Part shown: in pieces, positions 12,503 through 27,500 of the stretch
Layout of the letters: each line of letters starts with the position of its first letter
How positions within the stretch are numbered: the first letter of the stretch is position 1
Source: Aphrocallistes beatrix
Taxonomy: Eukaryota > Porifera > Hexactinellida > Sceptrulophora > Aphrocallistidae
Reading direction: 5' to 3'
Length of the DNA stretch: 64,000 nt
Assembly: GCA_963281255.1 (NCBI GenBank)
Contig: OY725506.1
Coordinates: 62,001-126,000 of the forward strand
Position numbers and translations under genes: made by a program
Notes under the pieces: model-generated
Databases searched by the model: none
Told to the model about the DNA's origin: nothing
What the model saw: the letters and a program-made list of their open reading frames with translations, nothing else

Positions 12503-15500
12503 CTAGCTAGTGGAGTAGCTGCGGGCGAAGCTTCGGCAGATGTTGGCAAACGTGTCTCTGTCACTACAACTAAAAATAGAGATGATAAAGTGTCTATTTA
12601 TAGGAACTCGCAATGACGTCAGCCGCAGAACTACCTTTCTGATTCTGTGTAGAATCTCTGCTTCGTATCCGGCCTGACTGGGTGTCCAGTGGTGGAGTGG
12701 TCGGGAATCCTCTCCAGTCCAGACCTGATCCACTGGAGGGCTTCCTACGACACAGGTCACACGTAAACAACAAAAACAAACAACAAAAACAACGAATAGA
12801 GGGAACACATTGTGTCAGATTCAGGAGATATTCATTCAACGCAGGTATAATCTCTAACATGAGATGCTATGGGATGAACCAGGGATGACAAGTTTGTTCC
12901 AAATAGTTAAAGCTAGGTGGTTTAATTAATCGGATAAAATATACAATTATGCATCCATGTCCTAAATCAGGAATTCCACCAAGCAGTACGATTAGTGATT
13001 TAGTCCAATCAACTGCTGTGTTAATATTAGTTGACAGGACGGCAACTAACTTGTCTGCAAGCTTCCAAGTAGGACCACACGCAGTCCGACAGTTCCATGT
13101 AGAGTCCATAGGGAACCTCTCCCGCCAGTCCGAATACCATAACTACAAGATCGGGAGGAAGGAATGTCACACGACCCATGATGAATTCCCAGACTCAAGT
13201 ATGTGTATAAATACCGTCCATGATGGCTTGTCCTTGCGAGTTGAGGAGAGTGATGGCATCAGCTTGAGCGTCCAACATCTTAGCACCCTAAGCACTCCTG
13301 TCGTAAACGCTTCTACCTCTAAGTATTTCTCAAAAGATTCCCGTACTACGCTACTGTGGATGTTAATGTGGAAACTTAGAGCAATGAAAGTAATTAGCTG
13401 TGTCCCAGGTGTGCGAATATGGAACTAGAAGTGGAACTAACTGGGAAGGCCGACTTGACGAGATCTTTGTAGAACTTGAGCACGGAGAGAGTGGCCTCTC
13501 TGTGTCCAATCTTCGCCGCTGCCACTGACAGAGACATGATATTCTGCAGGTACTGCAGACTCAGGAACTGCTTCGGACATTTCTGTAGAAACCTAAAAGT
13601 TGGAATGGAATTCATGCTGAGGAGTTCGATTGGCCTATGAGGCGGTCAAGTGGTTCATTCCTGGCGCCACTAGTGGAAGCAAATTCCTTAATTCAAAAGT
13701 CAAGAGGAAAACTTATAATATCAAACTCATTCACAACATTCAAGTACATTAGGGGAGCTACATGCTACAACGTTTAAAAAAATAGTCTTTTACACATTTG
13801 AAATATTTCCATTGGAATAAATTTCTCCATTTTGGGTGGGCGAAGTGACAATTGTGTCGACACTCATCCTCCTTTCCATCTCAACTTTCAGATCTCCGAT
13901 CTGAGTAATGAGGTCGCTCTTATCTATCTGCAGAGACTCACAGCGGTTGCGTAGCAGGGACATGTCCTGCACTATCCGCGAGTTGGCCCCCGACACCTTG
14001 ACGCGCTCTTTGTTCAGATGGGGATCATAGAACCGGACGTATACCGGCGGGAGGCCCGTGATGGTGGTGGTGAGGAGGACGTTCAGCAGTGTCAGGAAGC
14101 CCAGCACGCCCAGCTTGGCGTTGTGGTCTGTGATGAGGAAGAAGCAGAGGATGAGGACCAGGGTGTAGGTGGCCATGTTGTACATGGTCCAGGTGATGGT
14201 GTTCCAGTACTTCAGGCTCTTCTTCTTCACGTTGCGGAGGTTGTACGCCATCGCCGTGCCGATCAGGACCAGCACTGACTTGTACGCGATGAAGATTCCC
14301 ACGAACACATTGCGCTCCAACTCTTTCTCGTTCCTGGACTGGCACTGGAGGACTCGGTAGAAAGGAGGGTCGGTGACTCCGGAGGAAATGACCTCCTTCT
14401 TCAGCACGAGGGGAGCGATGAAGGACCAAATGAGCACGAGGGCGAGGTCGAGGCTGGCCAGGACGTAGGGCCAGGCCGTCACCATGGTCTTGTTCAGCTT
14501 CTTCAAGGACTGGAAGTCCAGGCGGACCGCGCTGAGGTAGATGATGGACGCTTTCCCGATCATTCCTCCGAAGATGATGCTCGCCGCAGTCAGCAGCAGG
14601 GTAACCGGGAACATGCAAAGGAATGTGCAGAGCGGGGAGTCACACACCTCGGTGAACATGGCCTCGTGAGTGAGGTTGCTTCTGAACGAAATTAATTCGT
14701 TTCCTTCGGAGCCGGCGATGATGTAATCGTTGGAGACATAGAAAACTCCCGCCAGGAGCAGAAGGTAGTTCCCGCCCAGAATGCTGCAGGTGAGAGCTGC
14801 GCGGGAGTTGAGGATGGACTGCAGCTTCTGGGCCTTTCCTATCGCGATGACTGCGATGTAGAAGGTGATGTAGAGGACGATGAGGAGGGACAGAACGTCG
14901 ACGAGCCCCGGGATGATAGGGTTCACGAGGAAGTTGAAAATGCCGTCATCTGCGACACCATCGTTCCAGAACTCAAACCCCACCCTCTCCCCCTTAGTCT
15001 CGATCCCGGACAGATTCCTGTAGTTCTCGCGGTTGCGTGGAATGTTGAAAAATTCGTATCTAAATTCAAGTTTTCCATTTACGAACTCTAGCAGCTGAAC
15101 TCTACTGTCAAACCGTTCGTGGCCTTCATACTGAATCTCGCCGCTCCATCCGGAGAATGTGAAGTTCAGCATTCCCTCGTAGACGGCCTGGGAGAAGTTG
15201 CTAGTGGCGACGAAATAGCGCTCGTCCTGGAAAACGAGGCTGCGTGAAATTTCGGTCAAATTAAACCCTTGCTTTTCTGAGCGGTCCAACGCCAGAGCTA
15301 GCGACCACATGGAGTCGTACACGTACGCGTCGTGCACGTCTGAGGTTGAGTCGAACTGTGCCGGGTTCGAGATGTTGGCCAGGGTCAGGTCCCGGTACAT
15401 CTGGTAGAGCTGGTTCACGGTGTAGCCGTACTCCGTCTGGGTATCGCTGTCAGTGCCCATGAACCGGCTTTCACTGTGCGCCACTAAGAATCCCAGGGCG

Positions 15501-18500
15501 CCATTCGAGGCATCCGCGACCTCCTCGGCCGTGCAGCCCGCTTCCTCTAGCACTTCCGGTTTATTGTGCCAGTTGTCAGTGAACCAGCCCAGGAATATCC
15601 AGGTGGAGTGCGGGTGCAGGAGCAGTCTATATTTAGGTCTTTTTAGCAGACCACAGAAGAGCTTGATGGCGGCGTCCTCGTACATGTTAGCTATCATTAT
15701 CCGGTACCCGTTGTTGATGAGGTTATCTCCCAGCCTTTCCACGGAGGTCTCAAGCGGGAAATCCGCATCAGAAGCGAAGTCCTCCACTCTGTACTCAACG
15801 TTGAGCTCGCCAAGCACGATCTCCATGCTGTGCGAGCTGGACACGAAGATTGGGTTCTGCTGGTTGATGATGGCCACGCGTTTCCAACCGTTGTCCACGA
15901 TGAACTTAGCCCTGGGAGGAACGGCGTTCACGTCGGACGGGACCCCTCGGACGAACCTCGGGAACTTCTCCTTGTCCCCCAAGTTAGGCGCGGTGGAAGC
16001 GTACGCAATCTGAGCCAGTCCGTACTTGTGAGCCAAGGCCGCCACTTCGCTGGTCGCCACGGAGCAGCCCCCGCCGAACACAGCCACGTAGGACCTTCCG
16101 TTGGCCAGGGAGTCCACGAAGGTTTTGAGGCCGGACCCCCCGTCACACATCGTGTCCTGCCAGTCTATTTTTAGCTCGTAGCCCGGGAGGATGGTGCTGT
16201 TCTCGCGGATGTGGTTGAGCGCCAACTGCGCGCTGTATCTCGCGTACGGCTCTGTCCATCTGATTCCGGTCTCGGGGATGAGACCCAGAATGTAGAGCTC
16301 TTGCTCGCAGACAAGGTGGGTCACGAAACTGCATAGAAACAGTGCTGCTAGTATGGAATGCGCTTGCATTGTGTTTTAGTTGCTTTGTGTATAAAGCCAT
16401 TCTGGCTTCAGACGTATTTATACACTGCCCCACTCAGGATGTGAAGTGGTCACTCTATGATGAAGCTAAACTGAGATTCGCTAGCAGATATACGAAAGAA
16501 ACGATTCTACACTTGTTAAACCAAAATATGCAAGCATCATGGATTGGCCAATCAGAGGTCCAGGTTGCTGTATTTCTAATGAAGTGAAATCAGAATCATC
16601 GACAGAAAGAATTATAATTCTATTCACTGTTTGGTCACGTTTCATGATTAGTTTAAATCTATAATGTTGAAATTAATAATTATAATACCACGCAGGTGCA
16701 TGCCATAGAGTATCACAACACAATCTTCTGATTTCAGATCTATCTTACTAGAACCAATTTGTGCTATCAACTATAAAGTTAATTTCACACAGAAGTTATA
16801 TGTAAGAATATTCGCATCGGAGGCCGACATAACACCGGAGTGCTTTAGGTAAGAAGTGAATGTAAAGTATAAAAATGCCCTTATAAGGAATTACCTCCCA
16901 GAGAGACGGAAGAAATCGTCCACTGTGTCTGGATTGTTGATAAGTCCTCTCTCAACACTGAACACTTCGAAACATGGATGTACGAAAGTCTAAACAAACA
17001 AACAAACAAACAAAAACTCGTGTACGTTAATACTACAATAAATAATTCTTCTTAATGAGTTGCTAGGAATAGGTGGTTGTAATAAAGAGGAGTGCTTCTA
17101 GATTAGATTACAGTACACCCTCGCTAATCCGAACACTTTATTTTTACAATCTGAACACTCAAAATATTATTTTATTCGTCTCTATGCATTGAATCAACTA
17201 TTAAGAATTAGTGTTATTTCGCTAATCGGAAGAAATTCACTAATTCGAACGATTTTTTCGATCATCGGCACAGAGCTGTCGGATTAGCGAGGGTGTACTG
17301 TGTTGGCGTTACGTGCAATAGAAGTATGCACCGCACATGTCTGTCTATTTGATAATAAGCGCAACTGGAGACGAAACAATCATCTCAGGAGACACAGTAC
17401 AGTTCTCCTTAGACGCTAGGAATTTTAGGAGATAGACAGCTGATTACTAGCACCCTAATTATAGTATACTGCTGATAGGAGAGGGAAATGTTTACTAACT
17501 TCAAGTTGTTTACTTCTCTAACAAAATAAACAAACAACAAAATATTGACCGGAAGCTCACATTGAACATCTGAGTGAGGATGTCGAAGTACTGAGCTTCT
17601 TCCCCGTACTCGTCCACGATGATGGAGCCGAGGTAGAGGTAGCAGGAGTGCTTGTTCGTGGTAAACAAGTTCAGAAGCTAAACGTAAACACAAATAATAA
17701 ACACTCAATATTCTCACTAACACTCATTCTGATAGGACAAAGAGTCAGCTCAAAAGTTTCTTGAAATAACCGGTTCTATTCAACTGTCATTTCCTGACAA
17801 TTGATTGGTCGCTTTCTCGTGGATGTGACAATGTGACAAAACCTTTGGAACATCCACACTGTGTATATATAATTGAAATATCCCTTCCAAGTCCATTATA
17901 ATTATTATTCACTCTATTCACGACACAGTCTTATGGACAGTGCTGATTAAGGTCAGTTTATTGCTAGGAATGCCGGTACAGAATAAGCAATCTTACAATG
18001 GTGATGAGCGGAGGAAGTACTTCGGGAACAGAGGTCTGTACACATCTCAGCATGAACCTCAGAGTCCTACACCAACCAATCAATCAATTAAGTTAGAACA
18101 GAACAGAATTGCTCTATCAGTTGATTAGTCAGAATGCTGTTACTGACAAATCTTGTTGAAAGTACAGAATCACAATCAAAGACATTACCACAGCAATGTG
18201 GTCACCTATCAGTTTACAAATCAGAGAATTCAGATGAAAGCAATTAGAAAAAAAGCAAATTTGTAAAATAAACTTCTAAGAATCTCTATGAACTCTAACC
18301 TAAGTTCCTATTTGTAAGCTGAATTAATTATGAAAATAAACCATAACATGTGAGTTGGGAATATTTGCATTGCAAAATCCAAATTGTATTTCTTAGAATA
18401 TTCAGATTAAATATTCAGACTTTGTGACGAGCTTCAATTTAAATAATAAATAACTCCGAATAGGAAACCTTACTATTAATTTTCAAGATAAAATTATAGT

Positions 18501-21500
18501 TGACTTCCGGTCAGTAACAAACAAACAAACAAACAAATACGAACTTAACTACAAATATAATTGAGATAAAAATAGAATTGTCAAGCAATAACGCACGAGT
18601 CAATACCTACACGCCCTCTCCGTCGTCCGGGACTCCAGCTGGTACCTCTCCAAGACCTGTGCGAACAGCGGCCACAGCTAGAAACAGCCCTCCGTAACAA
18701 CCAATAGAATCGCAGGTCTTATTATAGAACAGACTGAGAGGAATGTTCTATTTATATCTATGTTCTAAATTCTATTCTAGAAGCTTCTGACAATTCTTTG
18801 AAAAATCCCGCTCAATTTGATCCCATCTACCAATTGCAACAATACATCATTAAACTTTCACACTAATTAAATACAAAAATAGCACAGTGTCTAAATATAG
18901 CACAGAGCTATAGCTTGTGCTTGGAGTCTGTCTCCGTGTCAGAGACTGCGTACACCAGCAGATCTTGACGACCGGGTGCTGGGTGAGGCATTCGAACCAT
19001 ACCAATTCCCGCGCCAGATTTCTGCGCGCGGAAATAGCACTCAGCGGCGAATCTGTTCTCACTTCGCGCGGCATCAGACATAGCAACGTACTCGGAGATT
19101 GGAATCCACTTACACTCGGCTATCTCATGCGGGTCAGCTGATACGTCAGTATTGAGTGCGCTGTACCAAATGACGTAGTACACGTCATCACAGCCGAACC
19201 TGTAGCTCATGGTGTGCCTGAAACAGAGCACAGCTCTGAACTCGCACTTCACACCTGTCTCCTCGAACACCTCGCGAATTCCCGCCTCCACGAACCCTTC
19301 CCCCGCCAGGGCGTGGCCCCCGGGGAACTTCCACATCGGTTTCACACCTTTCACGAGCTGGTACCGCTCCTTCACCGCCAGCAGCTCTTCCTGTCCATTC
19401 ACGACGAACCCGCCCACGCCCACATAGTGCGTGGCGTACCCTGGCAACAGGTTTGGCTCATTGGTAGGCAGCCATCTGTTCATCTGTACGTAGTCAGGCT
19501 GGGCGTGGTGGAATGTGAACTGATTGCGCGCTGCTATCGGGATCAGCTCGGATAGGCCAATCGGAATTATAATGTGGATTCCGCGCCTATTTTCAGAGCG
19601 CCATTTAGTGAGCGCCTGTGGGAGTAGATACTCGAACTGTTCGGCGCTCATTTCCTGCTTGGCCAGACTGAGTATGATTCCGTTGTAAACGTCTCCACGC
19701 GCCATCTCCAGGAGAGGGTTAGTCTCGCTAGCCATTCTATCCTCGCTACGAACTCTGCTGCAGGAATGTACTGGAGCTAGTGGGTTATTAATGGTGACAT
19801 TCCTATGTAACAGTTTGGTTGTTAGAATAGACCTGGATCTCACCAGGGCGTGGTGGAATAAATACCTCAGCATTTGCCATTTTAGGATGCGAGCAGTGGA
19901 CCTGTCGGAAAGTGACCACAACTTCTTGTGGGTATATATTAATGACACCTTTAACTAAGTGGCAGTTAAGGGACACCATGAAAATCTAAATCCATATAAA
20001 TCTATAGGACAGGATGCAATTTCTTGTCAGAACTAGACTAAGCGCTATGCTATGTGTAAACAGCGATGTTGCATAATGAAATGATTTCTTAGATTAGTTG
20101 CTTTATTCGAACTCAAAAAATAAATTTTTCGGTGCAATTTCTTGTCAGAACTAGACTAAGCGCTGTGTTGAGATGTGTAAACAGTGATGTTGCATAATGA
20201 AAAAGATTTCTTGGATTAGTTGCTTTTTTCGAACTCAAAACATAAATCTTTCTCTACCAGTTTTACACGAAGACAGTTTAGAATATTTCTCACGTAAACA
20301 AAAATAATTTGAAACAATATTAATGTACTCACAGATCTATTAAGTGTTCAAGGGGGTTTGTCAGTCTAGTTGAGGACAAACTACGGAGTTTCAGAGTGGA
20401 TCATTGAGTAGGTACTACTAGTATCAGAGCAAGGAAGATCGTATGCCACTTTACTTGGGATAACAACCTTGAAGCTTTTGACTCACTAAGTTCTTGCTCG
20501 AGCATATTCAGTTACACTGAGCATTAAAATGGAACTTGAAAGCAGTGAGAAAGCAATATTTCAACAGAGATTATGTCTCAGTTCCTGACAAGAACGCTCA
20601 AGACTAATGTGACAAAGATTAATAATTTGATCGTAGAAAGCTGATTTTCGGCAAACCAGAGTATTTTATGAGGGATTGAGACGAAAACGTTAACTCATTA
20701 CGGAATCGTGACGTAATCATCTAAATTTGAGATATACATCCATGGTTTAAATAATATAAGTAAGATTTTATAAAAACTGAGACTTCTAGATTTGAAAGGG
20801 CGGCAGCATGGGATCGTACTACAGTATCCCTGGTACACATAATACTATAGCTAGCGATGCAGGAACTCACGTCCTTGACAATGGAGGCTGCAGGGTGAAT
20901 CATCTTGAACGAAGCAGAGGAACTCCTAAAATAGATTCATCACCATAAATAGACGGATCCTCTTAAAAAGTGATGACGTTGCATTCATTTTAAAATTGAA
21001 GTTGTTTGAGCATATATGTGCATAGGACGCCCGTAGGACGCCTCATGAATGTCTCCGTTTACTGAGTAATTTAATGCGTAACAGAGCTAGCCTGAAAATA
21101 GAGGAGAGGCGATCCAACCAGACGCAGGGATCGGACTTAGTGCCGCTGGCAGCTGGAGGTGTTGGCTGGATGAGTAGAATCTATAAATAGAGACAAGGGA
21201 TTATTCCAGAACTGAATTTAAATTCAGTCATTATTGTGCGATGGAATATGTCCAGCATTTATGGCATAGGACATTCAGTGAGTTAGTAGGACTGGGAGGT
21301 GCTGGAAACGCGAAATTTGGCATGCAAGTGTTTTCACGGCGAAGTGTGACATTTCGCTTGAATATTTGAACTCAATTGTAAGTTTTCACGAGTAATGACC
21401 CTCGAAGTGACCATAATTGATTGTGCAATGATCCAAAATCGTCAAAATTGGCAAAAAGGTGCTGGGAATATTGATTCGATGGCAGTGGCAAAAAAAAGAA

Positions 21501-24500
21501 CCAAAACTACTTCGTAACAGCAGATAACAGCATAACTAGACATATTAGAATAAGAATAGTATCAGTGCTAATGCAATTAAGACGATATTCTATGGAGACA
21601 CAAGAGTTATGTCAATTTTTCCTTGAATTTAGAGCTAAGCTTGAAAACATTGGCAAGAAAACGGCAGAACTATCAACAACATTCGAAACACAGATTTCAG
21701 AGTCAGTGAATTGATTTATCGGACCTTGGAGACTCTGGTGTAGGGAGGGAGGGACTAAGCTATTAATGGTGGCACTTAAACTGTGAAGTAGGTTCATTAG
21801 AATATTATAACAACTACGAAGCACAATAAAAGAGACCAATCAAATCAGTCATAGGTAGTGAAGACCACCCCACACTTCTGAGCGAGTAGCTCCTTCATCC
21901 TGTGGACCACTCGGCTCTGTTCGTCCTGAAGTCTCCGCACGCGGTCCTTGTTCTCCTCAAATTTCTCCAAGAGCTCCGTGAACTCGTCCAGAATCAGGTG
22001 GTCCACCTCGGACAGAGGATCTGAGTCCGGCGAGGAGAACTCCGAGATCGTGGTGGAGTCCTCGTCGCTGGGGACGGTTGAGCTCTGAGGGGTGCTGAAG
22101 TAGCTGAAGGAGGCTTGGCGGGTCTGCAAAGTGTGTCGGATGTCCGTGTGGCTGTGCGAACTGATGTCTGTGCTGTTGACGCTCATCTGTGTTGAGTACT
22201 GTCTCTTCATCTGAAACTGTCGGTTCAAGGTTTCAAACTGAACTTTGTAGTTCCTCGTCTCTTCCTTCTTCTCGACCAGATTCAGCTTCAAATGCCGGAT
22301 ATCGTTAACTTCACGTTTGATCTGTTTCAGCAGAGTCGTACAAACCTCGCAACCAGGGTTTCCCGATGGAATGTCTACGTAATACTCCTCTTCAGACGGA
22401 GTGCGTGGGGTGAAACTCTTCTCCTCGCTGACGGGGGACAAAGGCTCCTCAATGGTCGGCTGGGGGACGAAGGTCTTGATGAATTTCTTGGGACGCACCA
22501 TGGGGGCGTGGGAGGTGATGGACGAGGAGGCGTGGGGGAGGAACGAAGGCTCGTCCAGAGTCTCCTCAAAGCTGCTCAGAAAGAAACTCTGGTCTTGGAA
22601 CTGCGAGAGCTTCGGACGCTCGGAAACCGGGGCGGAGATGGACATGAATTCTATCCTCAGATCGCCGACCTGGCCTTTCAGCCCGATTAGCTCGTCCTGA
22701 ATCAGTCCAATCTCGGAGTTGAGCTCCGATTTCTGAGAGCTGAACTCGGTTAGCTTCGCAGTTAACTTAATGCAAGTTCTACAATTCATTTGCGCTTGCT
22801 GTTGTCTTCGGAACATATTCATTTTACAATCTTATCAATATATTTACACCTCAACTCATCCTTTATATACTCAATCAACCTGAAATCGATACTGTTTAAT
22901 CAGACAAATCAATCAAGCCAGAGAGCTACTCAGTTTACAGAAACGGCACAGGGTTCAGAGTAGGAAATCTTATTGGATGATGTGACATAGAAGTAAGAGC
23001 TTGTTTGTTATGTAACAAACACTTCGTTGACGTTAGAGGATGGAGTTACTAAATTTAGCGATGCATAATTATCTCAGTTGAAACAACTTTCCTGGAAGAG
23101 AAGAATTCTAACTTTGACTTCAATGATGCATTGAAAAGTTGAAATAATTCAACTCAATTTAAGTCTTAGAATTGTATATACAGTCAGGGTCGTTTATTAT
23201 GAACTAACCTCCTGGTCCAATTTCCATTTTTTAGATAGGATTTGTATTGAAAAAGTTCGCTTAATGTGAAGTATCTCTATTATGAACAGATTTTTTGGTT
23301 CCCTGGTGGTTCACAATAAGGGACCCTGACTGTAATTATAACATCAAATATATGTGTCAATAATGTCAACAACAACAAAAACAAACACAGCCAACCTGGT
23401 GCAAGGGCTTGACCTGTAATGCAACCACATTGCTGAGACAACTCTCGTACTTCCCAGGTGGTTGGTGGCTGATAATGTGTCCGAGAGCCTTCAGCATTAC
23501 GATGACGGAGTCGTTTGTCAGACCCAGTTCTTCAGCGCTCTGCAACACCTGAACAGTAAACAGGTAAACGTACAGCACAGCATAGTACAACATAGCATAG
23601 CATAGCATAGCATAGTACAGTTGGTTACTAATTTATCTTCGAGACAGAGGGTAGAGGGTAGAAGGTATCTTAGAGTAGTGACTATACAAAGTGTACCAGC
23701 AATCTATAAATATTTTCTGTGGTAACCCGCTTAATTTCGCAATTGCTTTCGAGATAAAAAATTATTAAAAATGATTCGTTGTTTATTTGCGGTAGAACAA
23801 ATCAAATGTTCAACAAATCAGATAAAAGAAAATAAGAATTTTATAAATAATGGACACATCCATTAATAGTAGTCAAAATACATTTTGAGTTAAGCAAAAT
23901 CGCATTTAGATTATTTTGCTGTTTCTAGAAGGTTGTGAGTGTCACTAAGTGCTGAATAAACTGCTCAGGAATGCTTCAAATCTACAGCTGTGAACTATGT
24001 TCTGATATGAAACGCAGTTATTGGGTTTATCTCTATTATCTCGTGATGGAACAGCTTTGGAACAAATGAACTCAGATTGAAACATTCAAAATGGACTACT
24101 AAAATTCTAATGAAGCAACGATGACGCACGAATATTCTGTCCATCAGCAGTGGTATAACAAATCATCAGATTACATTGCGAAGTTGCTATTAATATCATT
24201 CTATAAATAGCACTGAAATTGCAAATGTCAGAATTTACATTTTCGTAATTAATAACTCATCAATTTACATTCATTCGTCGTAAGTTGCAAGCGCTAAAAT
24301 TATTAAAATATATATGTTGGAATTCCGCTTGGGTGTTAGGAAGTAGTATACGCCACGACAGACACAATTCCACCCAATCGGATTAATCACACCTCGATTG
24401 ACCATATCTATATTTAGCCTACCTGGAAGAGTCCCTCGAAGTGTGACAGGTGCACTTTCTTCTTGCAAGAGAGACAGATTGAATGAATGCCAGATGCCGC

Positions 24501-27500
24501 AGCTGATTTTATCCTATCATTGCGCAGGGAAGACACCATGAAGCGTAGCACTGGATCTGGAAAGTATAAATAGGAGAGTGTCAGGCACTTAGATCTAAAA
24601 CCAAATATTCCACGAATTCTGATTGGCTAACCAATCAACGTATTTTATTTCCATAAACGTCAACTTCGGCATTAAACAGAGAATTATATTCGCAAACATT
24701 CTCATTTCTGCAGAAATTATCGTTAATTCACAGTAATTTCCCGATGACGGGGATAATATTTGTAGAAATTTGCAAATATAATTGCTTAATTAATGCAAAG
24801 GTGATGGTGTAACATTATACATAAACATCCACCAATGATTAGGAAGCTAATTGTATTGTAAAATAATAATAATAATGGGAAGTCCAACTAATGCTATAAT
24901 TATCCTAGCATTTTAAGGAAGAACTCTAATCGTTGCATCATATCCAATTGCATAGGAAGTAGGGTTTCGACAACAAAATTAAGTGAGAAGTATTTGTATA
25001 CTAAAATTAGAATATAGTTAGGAAAAAATCTAATTATATTAAGCAATGTTTTTTAATCAATAAATTCAGAGAATAAACCATTAGAGCATTTGCGTAAAAT
25101 AAATAATTAACTAAAACTGAGTAATCATGCCTCTATCACGATGGCAGAGCACATGGCATTGAGTCAATACTACACTCGACTGGCTTGGTGATTTTTTCTA
25201 TTTATAGTAAGACCCAAACTTATATGGTTTCCCCGTTCAAAACGGCTTAAACCGGAAATGACGCAACAAAATATCTTACAAAGCTCGGGGTTTAACAAGT
25301 GGGATAGAACTCAGGGAGTTAAATGCGCATATAACGGAGATCCAAGCGAACTGACCAATGAGCTCTTCGTGTGCGTTGATCCAGTCGGAGAGGTGGTGCA
25401 GGACTCGGATGGCTGAGCGCTTCACGAGGGGGTGGCAGTTCTCCTGGAGGGAGAGCAGGCTCTGGATCAGCTGGCCAATCACCTCGGAGTTGTTACTATA
25501 AATAGAACAGACTAGCATAACAACAGAGGCCGTCAAGAATATGCATGTTAAACCCCTCTCAAACAAGAGCAGAGATAGATACCTCGGAATGACGTAATAT
25601 TAGTCTTAGCGATATAGTCCCAGCTTATTGTGTGCTAACTCACCCTCTCAGCTCATCAGCCACGATGTGCATGATGAAGAGTGCACTCTCTAGCTCGTTC
25701 CAGGTCACCTCCGTGTTCAGCAGGATCTGGAACATCTACACGCATATCCATGGTTAATCAGCTGATTGAGTAGGAACTGAAAGTATGTGCATTCCAATCG
25801 AGCACACTCACCTCCTTGAAAGTCTCCAGCTCCCCGAATATCCACATCACCGCATTCATTAGGTCGACAACTCCCAAATTCCTGAACCGAACAAAGTCGT
25901 CATTCTGATCTTCATTTAGAATGCTGTCCTATAAATAGAACACGGTGATGCGTATGAGACATTGGAATGTGGATAAGATGCCAGTATTGAACTCACCGCG
26001 TCAACGTCTTTATCGTATTGACACAGCTTCCACAGACCTAGCACCAACCGTCTGAAGATGATTTTGTACGGAGTCAGTGGCTCCACTGGTCTGCACTGCT
26101 CCAGCAGCTCAGCTAGGTTGTCCCAGATGTCGAACGTCATCTCCCCAATCTGTCAACAGCACAGAGAAATAACAACAAATCCCACACAGACAAGTATGAG
26201 TACCAACCTTAATATTCCCATGGTTGATGCAGTCTGCCAATAGTTCCAAGGATGAGATGTCTCCAAATCCCTAAACAACAACACTCTTGTAAACAAGAAC
26301 ACCTCGCTGTTTACTCCTCTCCACCGGAAATAGAGAACTAAAGTAAACAACAACAAGATTGAGAGAAGCTAACCGAGTCAGGATTGTTGAATATAAAATG
26401 GAGATAAGAATCCAAATAACTCATGAAGGTTTTAGCCAAACTCTTCGATCTAAAAAACAAACAAAAAAACACTTTCTAGGACAAAATTAAAATACAAATC
26501 CTGTCAATAACTGCCTCCAAGGATTGGGCAGAAATGGCCAATATAGAGGTCCACTGTCATAAAACACTACAGTCTCTGTAACACTGAAAAGATATTACTT
26601 TGTTCCAGAAATCTAACCAATTGAAAGATGGGAATTCCCAAATGAATGGCAGACATAGGATTACCTCTCAAAATCGTCGATCTCCTTGCAAGCTTGGAAG
26701 ACAGGTCTGAGCGCCAAAATATTCTTCGTCAGCTCCTGACTGAAAGCTTGGAACTCAGGAGTATACTATAAATAGAACAGACATAAACACAAACAAACAA
26801 TCAGAGAGAGAGAGAGTGCCTACCTCCACAGAATAGGCCTGTGAGCTGATGCAGTCACAAGCTGCATCGAAAACTTCCTCTGAAGTCGTGGCCTGAGTCT
26901 ATAAATAGAACAGATCAGCTGTGAAATCTAATCCTGAATCTCCGAGGAAGGTAGAAGTGTCGTTGATTGGGCAACAGAGGTGTGAACTCACCACCACTTG
27001 GAAGGGGAGGAGGAGGAGAGGAGATTTGGACAGCTGCTCCATTGGCAGCTGACCCAGTGTAAGCCAGCTGGCGACACACTCGAACACCTATAAATAGACA
27101 CGGACAAACGTGACTGCCACACATACACTTCTATAAATAACTCACCTTGATCAGAACGTCTTCTGCGTCAGGAAATTTCTCTAAACAAATAGACTAAATA
27201 ATAATAACAACACAACATTGTCCAATCCTGGCAACAGGACAGGTGTGAAGGAATGCGACTGACTAGCAAATGGAATATCTTGGAGATGTCGTCTGTGAGA
27301 AGTTTCTTGCAATCCTCCCACCTCGCCTGCTCCACCTTCAAATTCTCATTGAACATCAGCTAGAGAGCAGAGGTGTGAAAACTTAACTCTATACCTTACT
27401 CTGCTACTGGCAGCTGGATAAAACTCACATTTCTATAACACATTTAGGTAACTAGCGTAGCATTAGAGAGTATATAAATAGTTCAGAGTATGAGAGTTCT

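Noticed and set aside
15453-16174. Plus-strand frames over the GPCR gene
   Set aside because: Antisense shadows of a GC-rich coding region; no domain pattern.
19874-19948. Upstream extension of the Nudix frame
   Set aside because: Open but without an ATG; the ATG at 19873 begins a presequence-like stretch.
21083-21180. GC-AG intron after TNPO3 exon 20
   Set aside because: AG|GCTAGC also keeps frame, but a normal GT donor nine bases on keeps frame too, so the unusual site is not needed.
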